DNA of 49,794 nt from Entrophospora sp. SA101. Lineage: Eukaryota; Glomeromycota; Glomeromycetes; Entrophosporales; Entrophosporaceae. The translations under genes were made by a program, and so were the position numbers. The first letter of the stretch is position 1. Each line of letters begins with the position of its first letter. The notes beneath the pieces were generated by a model. That model made no database searches and was not told the origin of the DNA. It saw only the letters and a list, made by a program, of their open reading frames with translations. Location: contig CAUDNR010000835.1 in NCBI GenBank assembly GCA_958430865.1, forward strand, positions 1 through 49,794. Reading direction: 5' to 3'. Shown here piece by piece: positions 24,629 to 36,632 of the stretch.

Positions 24629-24719
24629 ATAATGAAGACCTAACAAAATAAGGATCTTAACAATAACAATAAGCAAAATTACGTTACAATCCCAATTCTT
24701 TTTTTTTTTTCCAACAATG

Positions 24720-25530
24720 CGTCTAACGCAAAAATCAGAGCCCTCTTTCTTTCTACACCTTTGATATACTTTGCGACACGAATGGCATATGATAAAAGCG
24801 TGTTGTCTTTGCGATTCTTATCTTTTTGTGGTTGTGAATTTGTTGGATATATACCTGGACATGAGTAATTTGGTAATTATGAGTTTACTTGCTATTCTTA
24901 TTTTTATTATTGCTAATACTTCTATCAATATTATCGTAATTAATTCAGGCCAACATTGTTTATTATTAGCAACCTATTAATCAAGGAAATAAATAATTAT
25001 TTGAAACAAAGAAAGAATATTGAGAAAAAAATTTTTTTTACCTTTAGTTTGTTTCTGCTACCAAGTTTGCAACCTTATTTTTTCAAGCATTTATTAAAAT
25101 ACTATCCTTTTTTTTTTTAATTAATCCACCTAACATAAAAAGCAGAATTATCTTTCATTTCACATCTTAGGACACAAAATTGCATGCGTCGTCTTTGCGG
25201 GCAAGATTTCGTTGTTTGTGCTTTTTTTGTTTACGACGCCAAATCAGGTTAGATTCCTTATCCTTTTTCAGTTGTGTATTTGTTGGAATACTAGGTGCAT
25301 CTGATTTCAACACTCCATATTCAGACCGTGGCGTCGTATGATCTGGTTGTTCATCAAAAGGATATGGATTCGTATAAGGCAGTAGATATTTGATTATGAT
25401 TTAGATCTATCTATATACGTTACATCAAATAATGTTTGATTATGCCATTGTGAGGTCGCGTCCATGACGAAATGCGTGACTAACTTTTCAGCAATTTCAC
25501 TTTAATCCTTTCTTTCCAAATCCAAATCCA
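24720..25530 (-). pseudogene. two related minus-strand gene relics, family unknown
   Basis: On the minus strand, 25380-25180 reads YLLPYTNPYPFDEQPDHTTP, then ...SIPTNTQLKKDKES and a basic run (WRRKQKKHKQRNLARKDDA), ending in a stop near 25170. Upstream (25480-25430) an ATG opens MDATSQWHNQTLFD, which is not in frame with it. A second, more decayed version of the last ~130 bp lies at 24720-24870 (shared features on +: TAACRYAAAAA, GTTGTCTTTGCG, GTGAATTTGTTGGATA/GTGTATTTGTTGGAATA). The product is unknown. Confidence 0.4.
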
Positions 25531-25874
25531 AATCAATCTACTGGTCAAGAAAAATAATTATATTATTTTAGGATAGTTCATCATATGTATGTATGTTTTC
25601 ATTATACGATTTCTGTATCTGCGAAAAGGAAGCTAATTATCACATTCTTATTATGAGAATAATGCATCCTAAATAAGAAAAGAAGAATAGTTTCGATGTT
25701 ACTCAATGCTCAGCATTAAAGATAACTCAAAGTTCTATCTAGAAAGAGCTTCTCTTTAAAATTCCTGTTCTAATTTCTAATTAAAGGAATCTTTATCTTC
25801 TATCAATATATTTTCCTGCAAAGTATTCAAAAAGTTGTAACATAAATAATAACATAAAAATAAATAATAATAAT

Positions 25875-25909
25875 AAACAAACAAACAAACAAACAAACAA
25901 ACAAACAAA
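25875..25909. repeat. (AAAC)n microsatellite
   Basis: About eight AAAC/ACAA tetranucleotide units, ~170 bp upstream of the first intact kelch gene. Confidence 0.9.
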
Positions 25910-26077
25910 TGTGGTGTTGTATTCCTATATCGGTCTTTAATTGAAAAAAATCGAAATCACGAAGGATTGCTTTTTTTGTATATCAAGAAAAAAAAATGAA
26001 AATTGATTATTTATAACTCTTCGCAATAAATTATATAGCAAAAATAAATAGTATTAATTGATAAAGAATAACAATCA

Positions 26078-27826
26078 ATGAGTTTAAATTTCAGGAATAT
26101 CAAACTTCATTTAATATTTATCGTGATATTTATACTAACTAAAGTATTCTCAGATTCTAGTATATCACGTTCTACAACTATTAGCGTAGTGGTAGATAAT
26201 AAAATTTATGTTCTTGGAGGTTATAGTAGAGGAATAGAAGCTCCAACAGATGCATTATTTTATGTAGATTTGATCAAAGATTTTGATGCTAAAAATGTAC
26301 CATGGGTAGATAGTGACAAAATACCTGTAAGAACTGCTTGGGGTGTAGGTGCAGTTGGTGGAAAAAACAAATCCACAATATTCTTATTTGGTGGATTTAT
26401 GGTCAACCCGGCTTCTGATTCTTTGAATTACACCAATTTGCTTTATGAATATGATGTAAATAAAAAAGGTTGGAGTCCTTCAATAACAACCGGTATTACT
26501 CCTATCAATCGTTGGGCATCTAGTATTGTGGTAGATGACAAGGGAAAATTGTATATTTTCGGCGGGGCAACAGATAATCGTACTGGATCTACTACTGAAC
26601 ACTTTTTTAACGACGTATACACATTGAATACAGCAGATATGACTTGGGGTCTAGTCTCTGCAATCAATCCACCATTACCAATTTTTTATCATACTTCAAC
26701 CTTATTGCCTGATAATAGAGTTGTAATTATTGGTGGAAGAGAGACAAACGATACTACAGGTAAATATATTTATGAAGCTGACATTTATAAGGTATATATA
26801 TATTGTATTTAGATGGAAATTTTAATTATATAATTTCGGAGTTTTTTTTAATTTTAAATTATTTTATAGATAAAAATTTATGATACGAATAGTTTAACTT
26901 GGACAACTATGGTAAATATTGTCAATTAAAATGTGAAATTTACTATTTGGCCTAAATTACACCTTGATGAAATTTTTAGACAGCAAATGGTCCATCATCT
27001 ATCCAACCTCGATTTGGTCATTCAGCTGTACTCTGTAATCATATTTTTTATTTTTTTTTAATTTTTTTTTTGAAAAAAATATCATACTAAAATAAATATT
27101 GTATAGCAAATGATGGAAGGATAATTGTTTATGGTGGTTGTAGAGATTCATACGTTACATCGTTCCCTGAAATTATTGTCTTGGGTACAACTACAAATCC
27201 TTTTCAATGGTCTGTACCTGAATTTTCACATGTCAATCGTGCTCCATCTCTAAGATTGCATACGGCTAATTTAATCGGAGATCAAATGATAATAAGTTTT
27301 GGTAGATTTTTAAAAAATTTTCTTTTTTTTCAACTTTAATAATTAATTAACAAGTACATTCATATATATAGGAAGAATTACAAATAATGTTTCAAAACCA
27401 AATTCATCTAGTGCAAACACTTATATACTTGATGTTAAAGATTTTAGTTGGAAAGCAAGTTATACGGCAAATATAACAACAACAACTTCAACAACTTCAA
27501 CAACAACATCAACAACATCAACAACATCAACAACATCAACACCACCATCATCATCACAATCAGAAATATCAATACCATTAAACACTGTTTACATAGTAGC
27601 AATAGTAGTTGCAATTGTTGTTGGAGTAACATTCATTGTGATGGCAACATTCATTGTAAGATATCAAAAGAAAAAAATTACAATCCCAAGTGAAATCATA
27701 AAAATGCCCAGTGATGAACAACTTAAACACAGAAAAATTTCATCTTATCCTAATACTCCATCTTATCCTATTACCATATCTTATCCTAACACCTCATCTT
27801 ATCCTAATACTCTATTCTATTTTTAA
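26078..27826 (+). CDS. kelch-repeat type I membrane protein, copy 1
   Basis: Exons 26078-26791, 26870-26911, 26980-27034, 27107-27301 and 27372-27826 give 486 aa. A signal peptide (residues 1-25, ending KVFS) leads into a six-blade kelch propeller (GG pairs in YVLGG, FLFGG, YIFGG, IIGG, VYGG and a final ISFG). A Thr/Ser stalk from (ACA/TCA) triplets follows, then a membrane helix (VYIVAIVVAIVVGVTFIVMA), a basic stop-transfer RYQKKK and a cytosolic tail with four SYPNT-type repeats. The propeller should lie outside the cell or in the secretory lumen. The ligand is unknown. It is the most divergent of the four copies, with no upstream homology to the others but a shared 3' flank. Kelch propellers usually bind proteins or glycans. 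Confidence 0.9.
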
Positions 27827-28290
27827 CAATGTTGGTGATGTTAACTCTATTAAGATTATTTTTTAATTTATCAAAATTCACCCCCCCCCCCCAAATTTAC
27901 TATGATCATTTCAGATTAGCCAGATTTTATTTCTTGTAAAATATATTAATGTGTAAACATTTCAAATAAATCATTTTAATAAAAAAGTGGTTATTGCAAC
28001 CTTTTTAAAGAAAAGTTTAGAAGGTTACAATAAATAAAAGTTGAAATACACTGCAGATTATCAAGCAGGAATATTTTTAACACTGAGGTTTACTTGTCAT
28101 ACTTAACACTGCAACAGGATTATATTGGATGTGGTCTAGGTAAAGTTTATATAAAAAATTCTCAAAAGTTACTGGCTAAGTTATAAGTAAAATTAATAAT
28201 ACTTTAAAAAACCTTCAAGTTTTCACAAGGTAAAGTTTTTTGTCTCCCAGCTAATATAAAGGTAAAATTAAATCATTAATAATTTATAAA
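27827..28290. repeat. 3' flank shared by the kelch genes
   Basis: Blocks such as ACCTTTTTAAAGAAAAGTTT then AGAAGGTTACAATAAA (about 27999-28035), a GAGGTTTACTTGTCATAC block near 28084 and a CAAGTTTT...CCCAGCTAATATAA block near 28217-28258 recur downstream of the copies at 35433, 39559 and 42705. The duplicated unit therefore extends past the coding region. A C10 run lies near 27882. Confidence 0.7.
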
Positions 28291-28496
28291 CTAGAATATC
28301 CTCATCTAGCAAAATGGCAAGGAATTATCTTGCTATTTCAGCATCTAGCATCCCAGTTGAAAGGATTTTCTCTGGTGGTACTGGTTTAATTACATCAACT
28401 AGATGCAGTTTGTCTGTAGATACAATTAGGTACCATATTTGGCTTAATTATTGGTGGAAGGGCATTTTAAAAGGTGCAAGTATATACTGTATATAG
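28291..28496 (+). pseudogene. hAT transposase C-terminal (hATC) relic
   Basis: Encodes LEYPHLAK, then after a one-base shift ARNYLAISASSIPVERIFSG and the following TGLITSTRCSLS...IRYHIWLNYWW. This is the hAT dimerisation domain (hATC), with its conserved YLAI.ASS...ER.FS pattern. Nothing of the N-terminal transposase remains upstream, where the kelch 3' flank begins. It is followed by repeated GAATCA/TGATTC motifs and a terminal motif at 28653. Confidence 0.8.
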
Positions 28497-28670
28497 TGAA
28501 TTTGAATCAAGTCATTTATCCAGCCCTAATTTGAATCAGATAAAATCATTCATTATATAGATTCAAATCAATTATATATATATTCAAATCAGTCAGTTTG
28601 AATCAAATTATATATCCAAGTAAGTTCAAATTGAATCAGTTCAATTTCAATTGATTCATTTGGAGCCTTA
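28497..28670. mobile_element. probable hAT end with subterminal GAATCA repeats
   Basis: At least seven TTGAATCA/TTGATTCA-type motifs in both orientations cluster here, ending with GATTCATTTGGAGCCTTA at 28653-28670. The same end recurs at 13355 and 32364. Clustered subterminal motifs are typical transposase-binding sites of hAT elements, and the adjacent hATC relic supports this. Confidence 0.55.
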
Positions 28671-29905
28671 AATCAACAGTGACCAATTCATTCACAAATC
28701 AGTTTGTAGTCTTCTAGTCGCTGTAAAAAAATTATGTGCAAAAATTTCATAGATTTTACATTTACCAAAAAAAAACATCTTTTAAAAAATTTTTTGCACA
28801 TTTAAAATTATGAATGCATTTAAATTGACTACCATTTGTGTGATTGATTCAATCATTAATGCTAAATAAACAAGTGATTTCAGATTAATATCACCATTCA
28901 TTGCAAGAGTGGAATAAAACAAATATAATTAATTATAAAAATGACTTAGCCTTTTGTTGGTATTTAATCCTTTCCTCATATATGTGAATACATGCATCCA
29001 TTATATATTCATGATGATAACTTTGACGTTATCATTGAAATAACAAACAATTGCATCATCCAGGTAATAAGCAATGAAACCTCTTTTTTTAAAGAATCCA
29101 ATTTCAAAAAAATATGTGTATTTACCCAAGTTGCTGGGTAAATACAAAAACAAACAAGTCTACTCCTCCATTGGACCAGATTGACTGGAGGATCAAAAAG
29201 AAAATTCCCTGTCTCATATAGTACCTTACAAATAATAAATCTGGTGATGATCACAAGTGTCAAATTTAATAAATTATCCTATCACAAGCTTGCACCTATC
29301 CCTTACAATGTGAAGATAGCTTCCCAGAATAAAGTCCGGTGACACATCAGAAGACTTTTTTCAAAGACATACAAAAACTTCCCCAACTGAATTGCAAAAT
29401 TCCCCAACATTACAACTAACTAGTTGCAACTTGTTGAGGTCATTACAAATAATAGGTTGGATCTGCACAGTGTGCCTTTGAAATGATGCAATCTTGATAA
29501 ATTACAGAGCAGAGCAATATCCCCCTGGAATTCAATTGCATCATCATCAATCATCGGATATTGCAAGTCATGTTAGCCTTATTTACACAAGGAATGCAAG
29601 AATGACTGTAATGACATCAAGAATGTTTATAATCAAATGTTGCCTATTGAGTCATGTTTATTTGTGCGATTAACCAAATTCGATTAATTAGCATTCATGT
29701 GTATTCATTTTCTTTGTGAGAGGAATTCTTGGTGTGAATACACATTTGCATTGCTTTATCTCCTACATTATTCATTCAATAAGAAGAAGGCGTAGAAGAA
29801 AAACGTTTAAAAGTGGCAGTATTTCAAATGATAAATATTCATTGTTTTTATAGCAATTCTGTTATCATTAACTATATTCATTTTATTCTTTAAACCAAGT
29901 ATATA
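28671..29905. other. gene-free stretch
   Basis: No supported gene. An 84-codon minus-strand ORF at 29009-29263 has no recognisable domain or splice context. Short GTGTATTCA/TGAATACAC inverted motifs flank about 29700-29740. Confidence 0.4.
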
Positions 29906-31858
29906 AAAAATGCCTACTGAATTATACACAAAGGTCTATATATGATTTTCTCACAAATTCTCCCTTGAATCATATAACTGCAGTCTCCATTATTTATCAA
30001 GTTATAGAGGAGGAACCCTGGATTTCAAAGAAAAATCAAGAACAATAGTGAACAATGCCATTAATTCTTCAACCAATATATATTCACAAAATATATCGGC
30101 AACAAATAAACTTTTAAAGATTCTCGCTCAGGTTAGTTATTAAGCTTTTTTTGAAATAATGGTCATTGGTACTGGAATGATGAATGGTGCAAATACTGTA
30201 TAACTCTGAGGAAGCGAACATAACAGTTTAGTTGTCCCATAGCACATGAGTAGGGTATAATCATTGGAAATGTGGAAGGGTGATTAAACTGTATTTACAT
30301 GCAAGTTTCTATGTTGTTATTTTAATATTATACAAAGACCGTTTTGCGTGATGACCATACGATGCAACTTTGTAACTATTTGATAGATTGCATAATGGTC
30401 AAAAATACAAATTTGTAATAGGGATCATGATCTAACTCATAGTATTTTTGCACTAGTTTGATGATGCTTTCAAAGGGGTCTGCAATTTACGAGTTATTGG
30501 AGCACTAAAAATGGCATGTTTTGCTTCTCGCTATGATATTTACTAATCTTTCAAAATATGCTAATTTTTCTTATAAAGGGAAAAGAAAAAGCTTACAGTT
30601 TAAAGGAAATTGTGACTAACTTTACAGATCTAAAATCGACACTTGCGGTAAGTTTTTATAGATATTTGATTTGTGTTTGATTTACATTTGAGTTAACTCA
30701 AATATCGCTCATCTAGAAAAATATCTGAGAGAGGAAATCGCCTCTCTATAAACGTTTACTTAAAGATTTAGTTAACATATCTATTTCTGAATTGTCCACT
30801 TGGAAGTAAAGTCATTAGTGACGACTTGGAAATAATACGAAAGCTACCAAAAAATTTATATAACAATTTTATGGTGAGTATTTTACTTTTTTTTTAAAGA
30901 CGTACACAAACGCATTATTTAACCAATTAACTATAGAAACCGGCTCGTTGGATAATGCCTATCTCTTCCCATCAGCGGTAGAAAAAATATGTGAAGAATT
31001 TATATTAATATTAAGTTTTGTCAAAGATTAAACGGAAGTTTCGCTTGATAAATTGGCACACAATGGTCCTGGGTAGAATCGGAGAAAGTTCTTGCAGAAT
31101 TTGCAATAAATATCCTCAGTTCTCTGAGATATTCGTGGAATAACTCGGCTTTTGGCTCTGAGTTCGTGGGAATGCTTAATGAGTGTACATATGTAACAAA
31201 TGTTATAGTTCCTGCAATTAGGGCCTCGCTAAAAAACATCCCTTTTAGCAAGTCTTCATTTATTAGCACGTAAGTTTTGAATTTTTGATTATTTTTTATA
31301 AAGAAAAAATTGTATATAATAATTATATTTTTCTTCAGCTCGGAACGTCAGAGTGTAGCGAGTGCAGATAGGAAAGGAGAAGATAAATTGGGGAGAAGAC
31401 CTGATACGATGTTCAAAATCAAATCCGGAGATAGGATTTATTAGTTAATGTACACTGAATGCTCACGTTTGATTTGTACTGAAAGAAAAAAAATTAATGA
31501 TAGGATAAAGTTATGGCGACAAACTAACGATGGGATGTACTGGGCTCGTAAGACCCGTAAACCCGATAAAAGAGAGTTTGGGATTATTGGACTTCAAGTG
31601 GCTGGGAATCTGTTTCATCTAAATGTCCTTATCATGAATGTTGGAAATATTCATCGATATTGTAGTTTACAATCAGCGGAAATTCCTGTGCAATTAGCAG
31701 ATAAGGATATTGTAATCGAATTTGTAAAGACCTTGTTAATTTTACGCAATATAACAATCATTAACATGCCCCAACTGTCTCATGCACCTATATCTAGATC
31801 AGAAAGATGGATGGAAAAAAGTATAACAGTATTTCAATTTAGTGTACCTCGATTTTAA
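29906..31858 (+). pseudogene. dead gene of a probable lineage-specific family with an RPD...E nuclease-like block
   Basis: Exon-like blocks separated by GT-AG introns are readable. They include RTIVNNAINSSTNIYSQNIS (to 30131), GKEKAYSLKEIVTNFTDLKS (30587-30650), a block ending IIRKLPKNLYNNFM (to about 30873), TYTNALFNQLTIETGSLDNA...ILSFVKD (30899-31030), WVESEKVLAEFAINILSSLR...SSFIST (31073-31270), and a final block with RRPDTMFKIKSGDRIY then, after TAG 31441-31443, LMYTECSRLICTERKKINDR to the stop at 31858. Lesions are a TAA at about 31030, a frame change before WVES and the TAG. The start is unresolved. The RPD...(x)E spacing and GIIGLQVAG strand resemble PD-(D/E)XK folds; this is inference only. 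Confidence 0.55.
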
Positions 31859-33253
31859 TGGATTAAGGTCCAAGAATGGTTTAATAACGATAATAAACTA
31901 AAAATATATTAATAATAAAATTCTTCTCAATATAACGAATTTCTTGATAATAATAATAATAATAATAACGGATTTTTGGAAAAGATTGTGTGTATTTTTA
32001 AATTTTAAAATTTTTTTTTAATTGATAAAGGATATTATTTAGTGATGGTGGTCGAAACTATTTTTGAAAAAGGTAGTTTCGCCCAATACTATGGTAAAAA
32101 ATAATTTCGCCCAATTTCAGCTTATTATTAAAAATTAGTTTCGCCCAAGTTTAGGCCAATTAAGGCAATTTCGGCCACTAAATAATAATAATATTAATTG
32201 ATAACAATAATGATATTAATGACGAATAAAATTTACATTAATAAATATAACTAATGATTGCTATAGATTCGAATCAGTCGAATCAAAATACAACTCATAT
32301 TTGAATCGAATTCGATCCGAATGAAATGAATCAAAAATTAGATGATTCGATTCGAATTTCATTGATTCGTTCGAGCCTTACTTGTACTTTGTCCAAAAGA
32401 AATCAATATATATATACATCATTATTGACCATTTCAGTTGTTTCAGTGTATTCAATTTCTTTTGTTCCTTTTGTCCATCTTCATTGTAATTACATACGTA
32501 TCTAAAGAAAATTTTTAATCGCTAGTTCCTTTGAATAACAATATATTGAGCAAATATATTTGTACTTTTTTATCTTTGCTTTCATTGTCTTCACCACCAT
32601 TATAATATAATCATCACCATCGTAACCATATTTTTTCTTTTCGAAAATTAAAATTGAAAAAACAATTAGATGCAATTAATTCCTACACTATTTTTTTTTT
32701 TCAAATCTCCTTTATCATCAATATCATTATAATCCCTCATTTGTTTATTCCTTCCGTTTCTTTCAATTTATCCCAAAATTGCTCTTGTAGTTAGTTTTCC
32801 CCAGGTTTTTCATAGGTAGAAGTTTTTTGCGACAAAAAGTAGCAATTTTTGCATTCAATAATATATAATTTAATCGTATAAAAATTTCATCTTTATTTCA
32901 TTTGTTTTTGGAAAATTCAGTTAAATTGCACTTCCACTAACTCATCAACAAATGAAGGTACTGTATCTGTGTGCTTTTTATTATTATTATAAATGCGGTT
33001 AGGCGGAGATTAGAAATGGCATTTTTGTTATTGTTATTTTTTTCCACTCATGTAATGCTACTAGTTTCAATAACTGTGAAATCGTTTGTTTTTTTTTATG
33101 CTAATGATTAAATTAATAATCACAAGTAGTAGTCAATTTAAATGGCATTTTTTTTATTCGAAATAATTATTATTTAAATGCGTGAAAATTATTTTAATCA
33201 ATCAATGATTAGATATTGTATAATAAGTACACAGAAAAATACAGCTTGTAGCC
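31859..33253. other. gene-free stretch with two MITE-like blocks
   Basis: 32038-32182: ends TTTAGTG...CACTAAA enclose direct repeats of TTTCGCCCAA and TTTCGGCCA, a probable small element. 32255-32380: clustered GAATCGAAT/GATTCGATTC motifs end in GATTCGTTCGAGCCTTA (32364-32380), the same end type as at 28653. Otherwise featureless. Confidence 0.45.
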
Positions 33254-33389
33254 TAGGTCCTGTAGAACATGCAAGCAAAATTCCATGTTTCCTTGAGTTT
33301 CCGTATCATTTATTAATTAAATAAAGGAAATTCGATTATTTGGAAAAAAAATTTAATTCAAACTTTGCATGCGTAATTTACAGGACCTA
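33254..33389. mobile_element. 136-bp MITE-like inverted-repeat element upstream of kelch copy 2
   Basis: Bounded by perfect 11-bp inverted ends TAGGTCCTGTA and TACAGGACCTA, with ATGCAAG/TTTGCAT continuing the symmetry. The same element lies at the corresponding place upstream of copies 3 (37113-37249) and 4 (40386-40523), so it predates their duplication. Confidence 0.7.
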
Positions 33390-33534
33390 AACCACCACAA
33401 ACTAATGTGTGTATTTAATATGAAATATTTGAACAATGAAAACAAAGTAACAAACAAATGATCAACAGCATGTATATTAATATTAATATTAATATTCTAT
33501 CAAAAAATTTGAGTAAAATAAAGAAATATTACAA

Positions 33535-33551
33535 CACCAATATCATTGGTG
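33535..33551. promoter_or_regulatory. palindromic CCAAT element upstream of kelch copy 2
   Basis: CACCAATATCATTGGTG is a perfect inverted repeat with 7-bp arms containing CCAAT in both orientations, 212 bp before the ATG. The identical 17 bp precede copies 3 and 4. CCAAT boxes bind the HAP/NF-Y complex. Conservation could also just reflect recent duplication. Confidence 0.45.
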
Positions 33552-33762
33552 AAATACAATTTTTTTTAACGATAATCTATTTGTATGTTGTGTCAAAAAA
33601 ATTTAATTTTTAAATTCACGACATGTACAAATATTTGCGTTTTTTTTTGTATATATTCATTTAAAAAATAATATCAATGAAATTCCTTTTAATGATAAAT
33701 ATTTTTGCAAAAATTAATTGTAGTAATAGCGCATAATTGATATATTTAAAAGATAATAATCA

Positions 33763-35432
33763 ATGGGCTTGAATTTCAAAAATAGCAAACTTCAATTAAT
33801 ATTTGTTATAATATTTATTATTAATAATGCATTTTCTGATTATAGTGCAACACGTTATGCAGCTGTTAGTGTAGTAGTGGATAACAAACTTTACGTTCTT
33901 GGAGGTATAAGCTTAGAAAAGACAGTATTTACAACAGATTCATTATTTTATGTGGATTTAACTAAAGATTTTGATGTCACAAATGTACCATGGGTAGAAA
34001 ATGACAAATTACCTATAGGAAATGCTTGGTCTGTAGGTGCAGTTGGTGGATCAAATAAATCAACAATTTTTTTATTTGGTGGAATTATGAGAAATCAAAT
34101 TACTGATAAATCTGATTTCACCAATTTGCTTTATGCATATGATGTAAATACAAAAGTTTGGAGTACTCCAAAAACAACTGGTACTGCACCTATGATTAAT
34201 CGTAGAGGAAGTAGTGCTGTTGCAGATGATAAAGGAAAAATGTATATTTTTGGTGGATTAGTAGATAAATTTACTGGATCTCCTACTGTTCGAATTTTTA
34301 ATGACATGTATACATTGAATACAATAGACCTGACTTGGAGTCTAGTCTCTGCAACTAATCCACCATTGGCAACTTATGATAATACATCAACTTTATTACC
34401 TGATGGTAGAATTGTAATTATTGGTGGAAGAGAGGAAGGAGCTGCAATTATGTTTAGCATGTATAAAGTATGCATTTATTTTATACATCTGTATGAAAAT
34501 ATTTATCATAAAGTAAAATAATATCTCATGTTAATATATTCATTTTATAGATAAAAATTTTTGATACAAATAGTTCAACTTGGTCAAATATGGTAAATAT
34601 TTAATCAATTGTTTACAGGATTCTTTATAAAAAAAAACAACTTATTTCAAATTTTCTTACACCTTGATGAAAATTTTAGATAGCAAATGGTTCATTAGAT
34701 ATCCAATCACGAATTGGACATTCAGCTGTACTTTGTAATAAATTTTTTAGATTTTTTTTTAAAAAATACTAAAATTATATATGTTGTATAGCAAAGGATG
34801 GAAGGATAATTGTTTATGGTGGTAGTAGATGGCCTGTAGAAATCACTGCACTTCCTGAACTTTTGGTACTAGATACAACCACAAATCCTTTTCAATGGTC
34901 AGCACCTAATTTTTCAAATGTTGATCGCGCCCTACCTGTAAGATGGCATTCAGCTAATTTAATTGGAGATCAAATGATAATAAGTTTTGGTATATTTTTA
35001 CTTTTTAAAAAACTTTTTATTTTTTCAACTTTGAAGTTAATTACTAAATTACATATGTATGTAGGAAATATTACAAATAATGTTTCAGGTCCAAAATTAC
35101 CTACTGCAAAAACTTATATACTTGATATTAAAGATCTTACTTGGAAGGAAAGTTATTCAGTACCTGCAGCACAATCACCATCAACACCAACACCAACAAC
35201 ACCATCAATACCGAAACCAGATACATCAACATCAATAACATCATCAAACACTTTTCTAATATTAATAATAGTAATTGTAATTTTAGTTGGAATAATATTA
35301 GTTATAATAGCAACATTCATGATTGTAAGATATAGAAAGAAAAAAAATACAAGTGAAATCATAGAAATTCCTAATGATGAACAGCTTCAACATAGAAATA
35401 CCCTATCTTATCCTACTACTCCAACTCGATAA
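33763..35432 (+). CDS. kelch-repeat type I membrane protein, copy 2
   Basis: Exons 33763-34467, 34551-34592, 34680-34734, 34792-34989 and 35065-35432 give 455 aa. Signal peptide (IFVIIFIINNAFS, cleavage near residue 26), six kelch blades (YVLGG, FLFGG, YIFGG, IIGGREE, VYGG, ISFG), a 25-residue Pro/Thr/Ser stalk, a membrane helix (LILIIVIVILVGIILVIIAT), a basic anchor RYRKKK and a tail. It keeps only one degenerate tail repeat (SYPTTP), the fewest of the four copies. The REEGAA.. end of exon 1 replaces RESNGGPS found in copies 3 and 4. All splice sites are GT-AG and the frame is open, so it looks functional. Confidence 0.9.
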
Positions 35433-35950
35433 TATTATGATATTGATTATGTCAACTTTACTAAGATTATTTTTTTAATTTATTAAAATTGGTAGATTAC
35501 AACATCCCCTAAGTTTATTATTTATTTCTTGGAAAATATATTAATAATTAATATGTGAGCATTTAAAATAAATCATTTTAATAAAAGTGATTATTGAAAC
35601 CTTTTTAAAGAAAGTTTAGAAGGTTACAATAAACAAAAGATTATTATTATAATAGCTGAAATATACTATGGGCTATTAATGTGTATAGAAATGAATGTCA
35701 AGCAAGAAACATTTTCAGCACCGAGGTTTACTTGTCATACTAATACTGTAACAGGATCCCAATAATTTTTTAAATATGCACATCTAATATAAGTTCCCGG
35801 CTAAGCTATAGCATGCTTTAAAAAATGCCCAAGTTTTTACAGGTAAAGTTTTTTTGCGTCCCGGCTAATATAAGGGCAAAATTATTTATAAAATATATTA
35901 GCAACAGTATACTACTAATACATTAGTAACGCATCATTTTTGGAAATTTT
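35433..35950. repeat. 3' flank of kelch copy 2, duplicated
   Basis: Nearly the same sequence follows copies 3 (39559-39880) and 4 (42705-43430), including TGTGAGCATTTAAAATAAAT and the GAGGTTTACTTGTCATACTA block. It is non-coding. Confidence 0.75.
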
Positions 35951-35961
35951 TTTACTTTCCA

Positions 35962-36214
35962 GACAATGAAGAATGCTCACAGCAAAAAAAGACCCTTATT
36001 ACATATTTTGATTTAAGCCACAAAAAGGGTAAAAATAAATATAGTGAAGAAATTATACCTTCTAATACATTAAATCAACTACTTAATCACCCTTTAATTG
36101 CTGATAATATTCATAAAAAGCATTCCTTTAATGAAATTTGTGAGTGATACGGATGATGATGAATCTGATGAGTATAATGATAATCATGCTCATTTCGGGA
36201 AAGATTACTTGTAA
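35962..36214 (+). pseudogene. gene fragment co-duplicated with kelch copy 2
   Basis: After a TTTCCAG acceptor an open stretch reads DNEECSQQKKTLITYFDLSH, continuing to NTLNQLLNHPLIADNIHKKH and SFNEICE, then a stop. A shifted frame continues SDTDDDESDEYNDNHAHFGK. The same fragment, more damaged, follows kelch copy 4 at 43438-43868. It looks like the last exon of an unrelated gene carried along in the segmental duplication. Family unknown. Confidence 0.5.
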
Positions 36215-36490
36215 AGTTATTATGCTTAAACATTTTCTCTTTTCGATTATTGGAACAAACTTTACGCTTAGCAAATTCATCATTTTCACCTATTAAATTA
36301 TAATAATATCTGGCTCTCCACATTATAGTCGATCGTGAGTTTCTTCACACCTTTTTTTTATGAGGCAAAGATTGTGGTGTTTCCATCAAGAATCGTCAAT
36401 TAAATTCGCTGAAAATCTTTACTTTATTAATATTAATATTAATATTAAAAACCAAATATTCGAATTATCATGCCCAATCAGATAGTAATA

Positions 36491-36632
36491 CATATGTAAA
36501 CTCGATAAGTCGGCCAAAATTTTCACCCCATTTTCTTAATATTTAAGTAATTTAATTCGATAAGTCGGTTTACTCGATAAGTCGGTCATATGAGCTCACC
36601 CCCACATGACCGACTTATCAAGTTTACATATG
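36491..36632. mobile_element. 142-bp Tc1/pogo-type MITE
   Basis: Ends CATATGTAAACTCGATAAGT (left) and, as reverse complement, CATATGTAAACTTGATAAGT (right) are near-perfect inverted repeats of about 27 bp, directly flanked by TA on both sides. An internal second pair of CTCGATAAGTCGGT motifs is present. It is absent from the corresponding positions of the other kelch units. Confidence 0.8.

Noticed and set aside
36111..36323. 70-codon minus-strand ORF starting MWRARYYYNLIG
   Set aside because: The counterpart after kelch copy 4 has a frame break at the same place and no start, so conservation as a protein is not supported.
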